From CBDCWT01 sp965223305 (GTDB taxonomy: Bacteria; Planctomycetota; Planctomycetia; Pirellulales; Pirellulaceae), in the NCBI GenBank assembly GCA_965223305.1, contig CBDCWT010000067.1:39113-103112 (forward strand): a DNA stretch of 64,000 nt. The letters run 5' to 3'. The notes under the pieces were generated by a model. The model saw only the letters and a program-made list of their open reading frames with translations. It did no database searches and was not told the DNA's origin. The position numbers and the translations under genes were made by a program. Below, piece after piece: positions 19,660 to 27,565 of the stretch; the stretch's first letter is position 1; every line of letters begins with the position of its first letter.

Positions 19660-20394
19660 ATGAATAGCTACGAACTTGGACATGTGAGAATTACCGGTGG
19701 CCGCGAGCAAGACATCTTGCGCGACATCGCGGAAGGTATCCGTAGTGGCAAGAAGCGGTATTGCATGCCGATGAATCTCACCAAGTATGTGATGTCTAAG
19801 CAAGATGCCAAACTGCGCGAGGTAGTGACTGCGGCGGATTACGTGATTGCCGACGGCGTGCCGATCGTGTGGCTGAGCCGCCGCGCGAGAATCAAAGATG
19901 TACATCGGATCACCGGCGTCGATCTCGCCGAATCGATCCTCAGTGTGGCTGCCAGGAAACAATGGGGGCTGTTTCTGTTGGGGGCGTCGCCCGGCAACCT
20001 GCTCGAGGCGACGAATCGGCTGGTCGAGGGCTTTCCCGGGCTCAATATTCTTGGCACGCAGGACGGCTACTTTGAGCCGAGTGACGTGCCGAAGATCTTG
20101 GAGCGCATTAACAACTGTCGCCCTGACGTGTTGTTGTTAGGCCTTGGCCTGCCGCAGAAAGAGTACTTTGTGCACGATCATCTCGCGAAACTGGACGTGG
20201 GTCTCTGCTTGCCGGTGGGCGGGGCGTTCGACATCTGGGCGGGTGCCAAGCAGCGGACGCCACCAGTTCTGCAAAAATTGGGGTTCGAGTGGCTTTATCG
20301 GAGCCTTTTCGATCTCAGCCGGGCAAAGCTAGTCCTGACGTACGGTGCCAGGTTTGCGAAAGACTTGGTATTGTACCCGCTGCGCGGGAGTTGA
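19660..20394 (+). CDS. WecG/TagA/CpsF-family glycosyltransferase (N-acetylmannosaminyl-type)
   Basis: A 244-residue GT26-family protein. It has YVIADGVPIVWLSR and RITGVDLAESIL (residues about 60-95), LFLLGASPGN, and the C-terminal LLLGLGLPQKEYFVHDH, LPVGGAFDIWAGAKQRTP and GFEWLYR, the full set of family signatures. Members transfer ManNAc (TagA) or ManNAcA (WecG) to undecaprenyl-linked GlcNAc. With wecB downstream and a probable WecA end upstream, and no UDP-ManNAc dehydrogenase in view, a TagA-like ManNAc transfer is the simplest inference. The last codons coincide with a repeat, CGCTGCGCGGGAGTTG, that also lies after the next gene. Confidence 0.9.
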   Translation: MNSYELGHVRITGGREQDILRDIAEGIRSGKKRYCMPMNLTKYVMSKQDAKLREVVTAADYVIADGVPIVWLSRRARIKDVHRITGVDLAESILSVAARKQWGLFLLGASPGNLLEATNRLVEGFPGLNILGTQDGYFEPSDVPKILERINNCRPDVLLLGLGLPQKEYFVHDHLAKLDVGLCLPVGGAFDIWAGAKQRTPPVLQKLGFEWLYRSLFDLSRAKLVLTYGARFAKDLVLYPLRGS

Positions 20395-20426
20395 CGGTCT
20401 GCTGGGCCGCTCCCGCAGTGCGGTAG

Positions 20427-21312
20427 TTGGCAGTGGGAGGCGTCCCGCGGGTGGGGCGTAGGGTCTTGGTGGCACGCCGGGTATTTTTGCTTCTGGTCGG
20501 CGCTTTCGGGCTTGCACTCATCGTCTGGCTCATAGGCGGCCGCTACACCCTGGAAAAGACTCTCACGGCGCTGGCGATACCGTGTGGCCTGATCTGGTTG
20601 GGATTGGGCGTGGCCCTCTGCACCTCTTGGCAGGCAAAGAAGCCGGCGCTTGTCGTTGCTGCTTGGTGCGATCTTCGCGGGGTTCACTTTCGCCGCTAAC
20701 AGCGCTGCGAGTGACTGGCTCTGCTCGACTGTCGAATCAGAATTCTACGGACGGGATCCTTTCGAAGAGGAATCGTTCGATCTGTTGATTGCACTGGGTG
20801 GGAGTGTCAACTTCCTCGGCAACGGAGAAGCGCAAACTGGTACAGCAGGTGACCGAGCCGTGCTCGCCGCTAGGCTTTACCTGCGCGGAAAAGCGAAACA
20901 TCTGGTTGCCACCGGCTTCGGGTTGATGCCCGACGGACAGCTCGACCCGATGGGAGGGGCCCGCGCTGCCGCCCGGATTTGGCAAGATCTGGGTGTGCCG
21001 GAGGATGCAATCTCCCTGGTACCGGGTGCCAATACCTCCGAGGAGACGCACGCCATCAAGCAGATCATCGAAGAGCGCGGAGCGCGGCGGGTCGGGCTGC
21101 TGACTTCCGCATGGCACCTGAAACGCGCAGTGCGGCTGGCCAGAAAACAAGGGCTGGACGTGGTGCCGATCCCGTCGGATTTTCGAAGCTACGCGCCTCA
21201 GCCCGAGAGCACCCTGCAGACCCTGCCGATCAGGCTCGTGCCGAATGCAAACAGCTTGTGGACCACGAGCCTCGTGCTCAAGGAGTACTTGGCGGCTATC
21301 GTGGGGAGGTGA
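20427..21312 (+). pseudogene. YdcF/ElyC-type DUF218 membrane protein, interrupted by a +1 frameshift
   Basis: Two adjoining frames make one normal DUF218 protein. The first (20427-20699, TTG start, or GTG 20451) encodes two membrane segments, VFLLLVGAFGLALIVWLIGG and LAIPCGLIWLGLGVAL. The second (open from a TTG at 20650 to 21312) encodes a third segment, LSLLLGAIFAGFTFAANSA, and the DUF218 domain with DLLIALGGSVNFLGNG, GKAKHLVATG, NTSEETHAIK and LLTSAWHLKRAV. Removing one C at 20643-20644 joins them as AKKRRLSLLLGA, a typical basic loop between helices. DUF218 proteins act in envelope and glycan-carrier metabolism. The second frame alone, 220 residues, might still be made as a signal-anchored protein. 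Confidence 0.7.
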
Positions 21313-21326
21313 ACCCGCTGCGCGGG

Positions 21327-21377
21327 AGTTGGCAGTTGGCAGTTGGCAGTAGGGCCAGTTGGCAGTTGGCAGTTGGC
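21327..21377. repeat. Tandem 7-base repeat (AGTTGGC)n
   Basis: The heptamer AGTTGGC recurs in two runs of three, split by AGTAGGGCC. The run follows CCCGCTGCGCGGGAGTTG (21314-21331), which is also found at 20376-20393 across the end of the TagA-like gene. This is a low-complexity spacer just upstream of the truncated four-helix-bundle gene. Confidence 0.8.
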
Positions 21378-21397
21378 GCAGGAATGGGGGAGTTGCG

Positions 21398-21613
21398 TTG
21401 GGCGGGTTTGAAGAGTTGGAGGTTTGGAGACGAGCCGTCGATTTGAGTGTCGCCATCTATCGCGAGACCAAAGAGCTTAAGGATTTTGGCTTTCGCGATC
21501 AAATCACGCGAGCTGGCCTGTCTATCGCGTCCAATATTGCCGAAGGCATGGAGCGATCGACCGCTGCTGATCGGTGCAAGTTTCTTGACTATGCTAAGAG
21601 GCCGGACCTTTGA
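21398..21613 (+). pseudogene. Truncated four-helix-bundle protein (23S rRNA IVP / S23 family)
   Basis: The 71-residue product opens with GGFEELEVWRRAVDLSVAIY and contains GFRDQITRAGLSIASNIAEG, the hallmark N-terminal two helices of the four-helix-bundle (IVP) family. Family members are about 115-125 residues; this one stops after FLDYAKRPDL, so helices three and four are missing. TTG 21398 is preceded by GGGGGAG and gives a family-like start. The reading frame upstream runs into tandem repeats. The gene is probably a remnant; its function in any organism is not established. Confidence 0.65.
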
Positions 21614-21972
21614 GTAGGGTGCGGTTTCTTGAGGTATGACCGGCCGACGGCTCGGCAGAGCCGCGTCTCTTGACTCCCGCGGCGAGCTTAACCTTTAAGG
21701 TTGGGCGTGCCGAAGATCGGTTTCTGTGAGTATAATCAAGTCTTGCGATTTGTCTGAAACGGGACTGAGCGGTTCCAACTAGCGGCACTCTCCGTGGTGC
21801 CGTCTGCAAAGCAGGAGCCTCACTCGGTGAGCCGTCAGCAAAGTAGCGCTGTTACGGCACACGGAGTGTGCCTACTACCTTGTTTTGAGACAAAGCCAGT
21901 GTTCTCCCGATCCAAACCACTCTTGGCGGTTATGAGGCTGGCCAACTGCAAATTCCCGTGCAGCGGGTCTGT
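21614..21972. other. Spacer with one copy of a GGCACACGGAGTGTGCC palindrome
   Basis: No gene is supported in these 359 bases. GTTACGGCACACGGAGTGTG (21851-21870) followed by CCTACTAC is a copy of the palindromic family found around 33.9-34.9 kb. Other short inverted repeats are present near 21784-21804. Confidence 0.6.
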
Positions 21973-22674
21973 ATGATGAGTCTGGAACACTCTGCCCCGG
22001 TAATTGAGTACCCGGAGTCGGATGGCAAACCGATGGGCGAGACGGATCTGCATATCCAGTGGATGTTTTGGCTTCGGGAGATGTTGAAGTGGCGATATCG
22101 TGGACAGCAGGTTTACGTAGCGAACAATCTATTGCTGTACTATCAGGAGGGTGACCCTACGAAGTTTGTCGTTCCCGACTGCTTTGTTGTCAAAGAGTGT
22201 GATCCGAAGCTCCGTCGTACCTTCAAAGTTTGGGAGGAGGGCAAGATCCCAAGTGTGGTTGTAGAGGTGACCTCGGCCAGCTCGCAGCGAGAGGACTCGG
22301 AATTCAAAGCGAAGTTGTACGCGCGGTTGGGAGTCAGCGAGTACTTCCTCTACGATCCGACGAAAGACTACCTTGACCCGGCTTTGCGTGGCTATCGGCT
22401 AGGCAAGGAACCAGGCTATGCGCCAATTGAACCGGATGCACAAGGGCGGCTGCGTTGCGAACAGCTTGGCATTCTGTTTTGTTTAGCGGAAGCTGACTTG
22501 GTGCTGACCGATCCGCAGACGGGTGAACGATTGTTGACGGAGGGCGAGTCGGAGCGGGCAGCGAGAACGCAAGGCCAGAAGATACTGGAGCAAGAGCGGG
22601 CAGCGCGACGGGCTGCAGAAGCCGAGCTGGACCGGTTGCGCGAACAGGTGAGAAGGCTGGGTGGCGACGCGTAG
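21973..22674 (+). CDS. Uma2-family (DUF820) putative restriction-endonuclease-fold protein
   Basis: A 233-residue protein with the DUF820 core: FVVPDCFVV (the PD of a PD-(D/E)XK site) and VVVEVTSASSQ (acidic residue plus ExT/S), then YARLGVSEYFLYDP. A C-terminal charged coiled coil of about 50 residues (QEQERAARRAAEAE-like) is common in the planctomycete and cyanobacterial expansion of this family. Biological function is unknown; the fold suggests nucleic-acid cleavage, perhaps linked to mobile DNA. ATG 21973 or 21976 can serve as start; a GTG at 21958 is also in frame. It interrupts the glycan locus just before wecB and probably inserted there independently. Confidence 0.8.
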   Translation: MMSLEHSAPVIEYPESDGKPMGETDLHIQWMFWLREMLKWRYRGQQVYVANNLLLYYQEGDPTKFVVPDCFVVKECDPKLRRTFKVWEEGKIPSVVVEVTSASSQREDSEFKAKLYARLGVSEYFLYDPTKDYLDPALRGYRLGKEPGYAPIEPDAQGRLRCEQLGILFCLAEADLVLTDPQTGERLLTEGESERAARTQGQKILEQERAARRAAEAELDRLREQVRRLGGDA

Positions 22675-22701
22675 TCGCCAAGCGGACACAAAGGGACTTT
22701 G

Positions 22702-23817
22702 ATGACGTACAACCTTGCGTGTGTCGTTGGTGCCAGACCCAACTTCATGAAGATGGCCCCCATCTTGAGAGCGCTCAACGCGCACCCGCAGATTCAACCC
22801 ACACTCATCCATACTGGGCAGCACTACGATCGGAATCTCTCCGACGTCTTCTTCGAAGAGCTCCAGATGCCCAAACCGGACGTTCATCTGGATGTCCAAG
22901 CTGACAGCCAGCTCGCTCAGACAGGACGGATGCTCGAAGCATTGGAGTCTGTTTTTCAGGCAGCGACGTTTCATCGCTGCGTTGTGGTCGGCGATGTCAA
23001 TTCGACGTTTGCCGCGGCTTTTGCCGCCAACAAGCGCGGTGTCCCAGTCGCGCACGTCGAGGCCGGGCTCCGCAGCTTCGATCGCAGCATGCCGGAAGAA
23101 ATCAACCGACTGCTCGTCGACGAGCTGACCGACATGTATTTCGCCTCCGAGCAATCAGGTCTCGACAATCTGCTCAACGAAGGACGCGGCGACCGAAAGC
23201 TACATCTGGTCGGTAACGTCATGATCGATACGGTAATCCACAAGCTGCCCGAAGCGACGAGCAACGGAACATTAGAAAAGCTCGGTGTCGAGAAAGGAAA
23301 GTACGGCCTAGTCACTTTTCATCGGCCCTCGAATGTCGACCACAGGGATTGCCTAGCTGACGTCGTTGAGGTGCTTTGTTGGGCGGCCCGACAATTACCT
23401 CTCATCTTTCCTCTGCACCCGCGGACACGAAAACGTCTGGAGGAGTTCAACCTAGTCGATCAGCTCCGAGCGGCTCCGTCGGTCACACTGATCGAACCAT
23501 TGGGGTACCTCGACTGCTTGGCACTTTCCTCGCAGGCTCGCATCGTCGTTACCGACTCTGGCGGACTGCAGGAAGAAACTACCGCTCTGGGAGTACCCTG
23601 CCTGACCATGCGGCAGAACACCGAACGGCCGGCGACGGTCGACGTGGGCAGCAATACACTCGTGGGAAACGATCGTGAACAGCTGAAGCGAGGCTTCACC
23701 GCTGTGCTTGATGGGACCTACAAACAGAGTGAAGTGCCCAAGTTCTGGGACGGTAGAGCGGCGGAGAGAATCGCAGAGATTCTGGCAGCGGAAGCCGCTG
23801 CCTTGCCGGCTGCCTGA
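22702..23817 (+). CDS. wecB: UDP-N-acetylglucosamine 2-epimerase (non-hydrolysing)
   Basis: A 371-residue cytoplasmic enzyme that interconverts UDP-GlcNAc and UDP-ManNAc. It has the N-terminal CVVGARPNFMKMAPI, HTGQHYDRNLSDVFFEEL, VVVGDVNSTFAAAFAA, VAHVEAGLRSFDRSMPEEIN with NRLLVD following, HRPSNVD, and the C-terminal VTDSGGLQEETTALGVPCLT and RQNTERPATVDVGSN, all strongly conserved in WecB. ATG 22702, just after a TTG, is preceded by AAAGGGA. It supplies UDP-ManNAc for the TagA-like transferase encoded about 3 kb upstream. Length and motifs are normal. Confidence 0.95.
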   Translation: MTYNLACVVGARPNFMKMAPILRALNAHPQIQPTLIHTGQHYDRNLSDVFFEELQMPKPDVHLDVQADSQLAQTGRMLEALESVFQAATFHRCVVVGDVNSTFAAAFAANKRGVPVAHVEAGLRSFDRSMPEEINRLLVDELTDMYFASEQSGLDNLLNEGRGDRKLHLVGNVMIDTVIHKLPEATSNGTLEKLGVEKGKYGLVTFHRPSNVDHRDCLADVVEVLCWAARQLPLIFPLHPRTRKRLEEFNLVDQLRAAPSVTLIEPLGYLDCLALSSQARIVVTDSGGLQEETTALGVPCLTMRQNTERPATVDVGSNTLVGNDREQLKRGFTAVLDGTYKQSEVPKFWDGRAAERIAEILAAEAAALPAA

Positions 23818-23964
23818 TCCGGCATTGCAGTGATCGGCTTTTCATTGCAAACGTGCGGCCAGCGAACCCACGTCGGACTCTTTTGAGTTGACTTTGTTTC
23901 CTGCTGTTCAACACCGTGCTGCGCCTGTTACTTGCATGGTCTGTCAGAACCAGCGAGGACTCTG

Positions 23965-24044
23965 ATCTTTCTGTCCCAATTTTTCTGTCGTCAAGCAGAT
24001 TAGCGAGCAGGTCTTGGATGACAGAAAGATTGGGACAGAAAGAC
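23965..24044. repeat. Inverted pair of TTCTGTCCCAATYTTTCTGTC-type elements
   Basis: The 422-base gap after wecB holds TCTTTCTGTCCCAATTTTTC (from 23966) and, 30 bases on, its complement GACAGAAAGATTGGGACAGA (24020-24039), forming arms of about 24 bases. A third copy lies at 24185-24207 and a fourth at 62278-62304. No gene is seen in the gap. Confidence 0.75.
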
Positions 24045-24184
24045 GGCATGGCTTCAGAGCTTTCTCGAGTGAGTTGAACGTAGCTGCCAGCCGCGTGATG
24101 TTGATCCAGTGTATGCCATCCAACGCGGCGTACTGTCTGTAGCAGAACTTCAATCGCGCAGCCGCAACGCATAGCTGTAGTCGA

Positions 24185-24207
24185 TTTTCTGTCCCAATCT
24201 TTCTGTC
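24185..24207 (+). promoter_or_regulatory. Conserved TTTTCTGTCCCAATCTTTCTGTC-type element upstream of giant surface gene
   Basis: TTTTCTGTCCCAATCTTTCT (24185-24204) followed by GTC ends 32 bases before the ATG at 24240. The same element in the same orientation lies 141 bases upstream of the other LEPR-type surface gene (62278-62304 on the minus strand). It may be a regulatory element, or a dispersed repeat that lies here by chance; extra copies at 23965-24044 favour the repeat view. Confidence 0.4.
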
Positions 24208-24239
24208 GAGACAGAGAATTGAGAACAGGAGCTGATCCT

Positions 24240-25334
24240 ATGGCCAGACACAAACCGTACGCTTCGGGACGCGCGGCGCGAAAACGATCCGAAAGGACCA
24301 GACGACGCAGGTTGGCTCTGCTACCGCTCGAGCCGCGCATCCTGCTGACCGCCATCATTACAGTCGATCCCCCGGCTAACTCGCACGTGGCTGCGCCCAA
24401 CTCCGATGTCTCGGTGACATTCGATCAGCCTATCAATCCGGCCACAGTCAGCTCGCTTTCCTTTGCGGTGCACGCGATGCAACACCGGCAACTGGTGGGG
24501 CCGACGGCATCGCTGAGTACAACGGGAAACACCGTCGCGCTCAACCCCAGCGCTGACTTCTCGCCGGGAGAACTGGTGCAAGCTACAGTCACTGCCAACG
24601 TGCAAAGTACCAGCGGTGACCCCGCAGTCCCTTTTGTCTGGCAGTGGCGAGCTGGCGCACCTTTCGGGACCGGCGTTTTTGCCGCGGATCCACAGATACT
24701 CGGCGATCACCTCTCGCTGGGCGTGGCTCTTGGTGATCTCGACAGCGACGGTGATCTCGACGCCGTTACGGCCAACTATACTCAAGCAAATCGTGTCTGG
24801 CTCAACAGCGACGGACAGTTTGTCGACAGCGGTCAGGAACTCGGCGGCACTGTTGCCAGCTCGGCGGTTCAACTCGGGGACTTTGACGGCGACGGCGACC
24901 TCGACGCGTTTATCAGCAACTATAACGCGGCCAACCGCCTCTGGCTGAATGATGGCGGTACCTTTACCGATAGCGGCCAGTCGCTCGGCGACCATGCCAG
25001 CACCGGCGTTGCGGTGGGTGACCTCGACGGGGACGGCGACCTCGATGCTCTTGTCACCAACACCCAGCAAGCTAACCTGGTGTGGATCAACAGTGGGGGC
25101 CTCCTTTTAGCAGTGGCCAAGCACTTGGCGATGGAGACAGTAACGATGTTGCACTCGGAGATTTTGATGCAGATGGGGATCTCGATGCGTTCGTTGCCAA
25201 TGGCGGCGCCAATCGCGTCTGGGTCAACGAGGGCGGTGTCTTCAGCGACAGCGGGCAGGCCCTTGGTACCCACGACAGTCTCGCCGTTGCACTCGGGGAT
25301 CTCGACGCTGACGGCGACCTCGATGCGTTTGTAG
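24240..25334 (+). CDS. Giant surface protein, fragment 1 (leader, LEPR motif, Ig domain, first propeller blades)
   Basis: In-frame piece with leader, LEPRILLTA at residues about 29-37, an SbsA/Big_5-like Ig domain (about 40-140; SDVSVTFDQPINPATV) and FG-GAP blades 1-3 of propeller 1, e.g. ALGDLDSDGDLDAV. From about 25095 the frame no longer encodes the repeat and reads out-of-frame residues to a stop at 25334. The true protein continues in the frame of fragment 2. Restoring one G in the run GGGGG at 25095-25099 would give SGGPPFSSGQALGD and join them. Confidence 0.6.
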   Translation: MARHKPYASGRAARKRSERTRRRRLALLPLEPRILLTAIITVDPPANSHVAAPNSDVSVTFDQPINPATVSSLSFAVHAMQHRQLVGPTASLSTTGNTVALNPSADFSPGELVQATVTANVQSTSGDPAVPFVWQWRAGAPFGTGVFAADPQILGDHLSLGVALGDLDSDGDLDAVTANYTQANRVWLNSDGQFVDSGQELGGTVASSAVQLGDFDGDGDLDAFISNYNAANRLWLNDGGTFTDSGQSLGDHASTGVAVGDLDGDGDLDALVTNTQQANLVWINSGGLLLAVAKHLAMETVTMLHSEILMQMGISMRSLPMAAPIASGSTRAVSSATAGRPLVPTTVSPLHSGISTLTATSMRL

Positions 25335-27565
25335 CCAACTATGACGGTGGGCAGGCCGACCGTGTTTGGTTGAACAGCGGCGGTACTTTCTACGACAGTG
25401 GTCAGACGATTGGCAATTCCTACAGCTACTACACTGCGCTTGGCGACCTCGACGCTGACGGTGACCTCGATGCCTTTGTCACGGGCAGTGGCCAAGCGAA
25501 TCGCGTCTGGCTCAACAGCGCAGGTCTGTTTACAGACAGCGGCCAAGCTCTCGGCGATCATGAGAGTACTGGGGTGTCTCTTGGCGATCTCGACGGTGAC
25601 GGCGACCTTGACGCTTTCAGCACGACGCTTGCGGAAGGACACCGCATTTGGATCAACCAAGCGCCTACGATTTCAGTACTTCCGCAGTCCTTGATTTTGC
25701 TTGAAGGTGATTCCGGAACCACCACGTTCGCGTTTACTGTCGAGCGGCTCTTTGATACCCGTGGTACGGTGACAGTCGACTACGCCTTTGCTCCCAGCAG
25801 CTCGAGTCCCGCACAACCCGACGACTTTGTGGGCGGGGTCCTGCCTGCCGGTACGCTGACGTTTGCGGACGGCATCAGCAGCTTGCCGCTGTCGATCGAA
25901 GTGGTCGGCGACACCACGGTGGAGGACAACGAGGAGTTTTCACTGACGCTCAGCAACGTCAGCGGTGCCGGCGCAGTCTTGGGCAACGCGGTTGCTACAG
26001 CGCGCATCCGCAACGACGACGCTCTCGATTTTGGCGATCTACCTGCCCCCTTTCCCACGCTCTTAGCCGACAACGGTCCCACCCACAACGGTGTCGGACC
26101 GCTCTTGGGCACAATCCGAGACACCGAACAGGACGGTTTTCCTAGTGCGAACGCCGATGGTGACGATACCGATAGCACACCCGACGACGAAGATGGTGTT
26201 GCGTTCGCCGCAGGGATTTTTGCGGGCCAAACGGCAGCTGCCATCACCGTCGAAGCCAGCTCGGCGGCGAGACTTGATGCCTGGATCGACTTCGATGGCG
26301 ACCGTTCCTTTAGCGGTCCGGCTGAACAGATTTTCTCCAGCCAAGTAGTTGCAGCTGGCGACAATCTGCTCACTTTTGCTGTCCCAGCAGACGCCCGGCA
26401 GGGTAGGGCGTTCGCCCGCTTTCGTCTCAGCACTGCTGGAGGACTGTCTCCGGGCGGTGCCGCGGACGACGGAGAAGTGGAAGATCATGTGGTGGAGATC
26501 CAAGCCCCGCGGGGCAGTGGGCAGTTTGTCGACAGCGGTCAGAGTCTAGGAGATCACGGCAGCTTCAACGTGGCACTTGGCGATCTCGACGGGGATGGAG
26601 ACCTAGATGCGTTCGTCGCCAACTACTACGCGGGGACCGGCGCCGCGAATCGAGTCTGGTTCAACCAAGGCGGCGCTTTCAGCGATTCGGGCCAGACCCT
26701 GGGTATGGATGACAGCACCTCGGTGGCGCTTGGCGATCTCGACGGGGACGGGGACTTGGATGCTTTTGTCACCAACAGCTACGAAGCAGATCGTGTCTGG
26801 TTGAACGACGGGGGCGTCTTTGCGGATGCGGGGCAGAGCCTCGGCGACCACGACAGTTCTGGTGTTGCACTCGGTGACCTGGATGCCGACGGCGATCTGG
26901 ACGCCTTTGTGGCAACGTATGGCCAAGGACACCGCCTGTGGATGAACGACGGTGGGCAGTTCACAGACAGCGGCCAAACGCTGGGTGATCGAAGTGGCAT
27001 TGGAGTCACACTGGGCGACACGGACGGCGACGGCGATTTAGACGCGCTCGTCGCGAACCGCTACGCGGGCAACCGAATTTGGCGGAACGTCGGCGGTGTC
27101 TTCAGTGACAGCGGCCAGACCCTGGGCAATCACGACAGCTTTGATGTCGCATTGGGCGACGTTGATAGCGACGGCGACTTGGACGCAATCGTTGCAAATC
27201 GCTATGAGGGCAATCGCGTTTGGGTCAACGACGGTGGTCGGTTTTCCGACAGTGGCCAAAGTTTGGGGGATCACGCGAGTCTCGGCGTGGCGCTCGGGGA
27301 CCTGGACGGAGACGGCGACTTGGACGCCCTGGCGGGCAACTCGTATGAAGGCAACCGCATTTGGTTGAACGATGGTGGCCAGTTCAGCGACAGCGGTCAG
27401 AGTTTGGGTATCCAAGATACTGTCCATGTCGCGTTGGGAGATCTGGACAACGACGGTGATCTGGACGCGCTGGCCGCTAACTTCTTCGAGGGCAATCGGA
27501 TTTGGGCTGAATCAGACGACGACCATCTCGGTGTCACCATTCCAGTTGGTCTTAGCCGAAGGTAA
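25082..27565 (+). CDS. Giant surface protein, fragment 2 (blades 4-7, Calx-beta, GEVED, second propeller)
   Basis: An 827-residue open frame. It has four FG-GAP blades finishing propeller 1, a Calx-beta domain (about 25670-26025; ILLEGDSGTTTFAFTV...IRNDDALDFGDLP), a GEVED domain (about 26030-26500; DDEDGVAF, LDAWIDFDGD, FARFRLS, DGEVEDHV), and seven further blades of propeller 2 to about 27500. The coding frame leaves at 27504-27506, where GGG should be GG, so the last residues (AESDDDHLG onward) are out of frame. There is no credible start of its own. Confidence 0.6.
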   Translation: MDQQWGPPFSSGQALGDGDSNDVALGDFDADGDLDAFVANGGANRVWVNEGGVFSDSGQALGTHDSLAVALGDLDADGDLDAFVANYDGGQADRVWLNSGGTFYDSGQTIGNSYSYYTALGDLDADGDLDAFVTGSGQANRVWLNSAGLFTDSGQALGDHESTGVSLGDLDGDGDLDAFSTTLAEGHRIWINQAPTISVLPQSLILLEGDSGTTTFAFTVERLFDTRGTVTVDYAFAPSSSSPAQPDDFVGGVLPAGTLTFADGISSLPLSIEVVGDTTVEDNEEFSLTLSNVSGAGAVLGNAVATARIRNDDALDFGDLPAPFPTLLADNGPTHNGVGPLLGTIRDTEQDGFPSANADGDDTDSTPDDEDGVAFAAGIFAGQTAAAITVEASSAARLDAWIDFDGDRSFSGPAEQIFSSQVVAAGDNLLTFAVPADARQGRAFARFRLSTAGGLSPGGAADDGEVEDHVVEIQAPRGSGQFVDSGQSLGDHGSFNVALGDLDGDGDLDAFVANYYAGTGAANRVWFNQGGAFSDSGQTLGMDDSTSVALGDLDGDGDLDAFVTNSYEADRVWLNDGGVFADAGQSLGDHDSSGVALGDLDADGDLDAFVATYGQGHRLWMNDGGQFTDSGQTLGDRSGIGVTLGDTDGDGDLDALVANRYAGNRIWRNVGGVFSDSGQTLGNHDSFDVALGDVDSDGDLDAIVANRYEGNRVWVNDGGRFSDSGQSLGDHASLGVALGDLDGDGDLDALAGNSYEGNRIWLNDGGQFSDSGQSLGIQDTVHVALGDLDNDGDLDALAANFFEGNRIWAESDDDHLGVTIPVGLSRR

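Noticed and set aside
24321..25070. Long open frame on the minus strand opposite the first propeller (also 24920-25660, 25780-26433, 29129-29794)
   Set aside because: The repeated GAC/GAT-GGC-rich codons of the calcium loops leave the opposite strand free of stops; the translated products are compositional mirrors and match no family.
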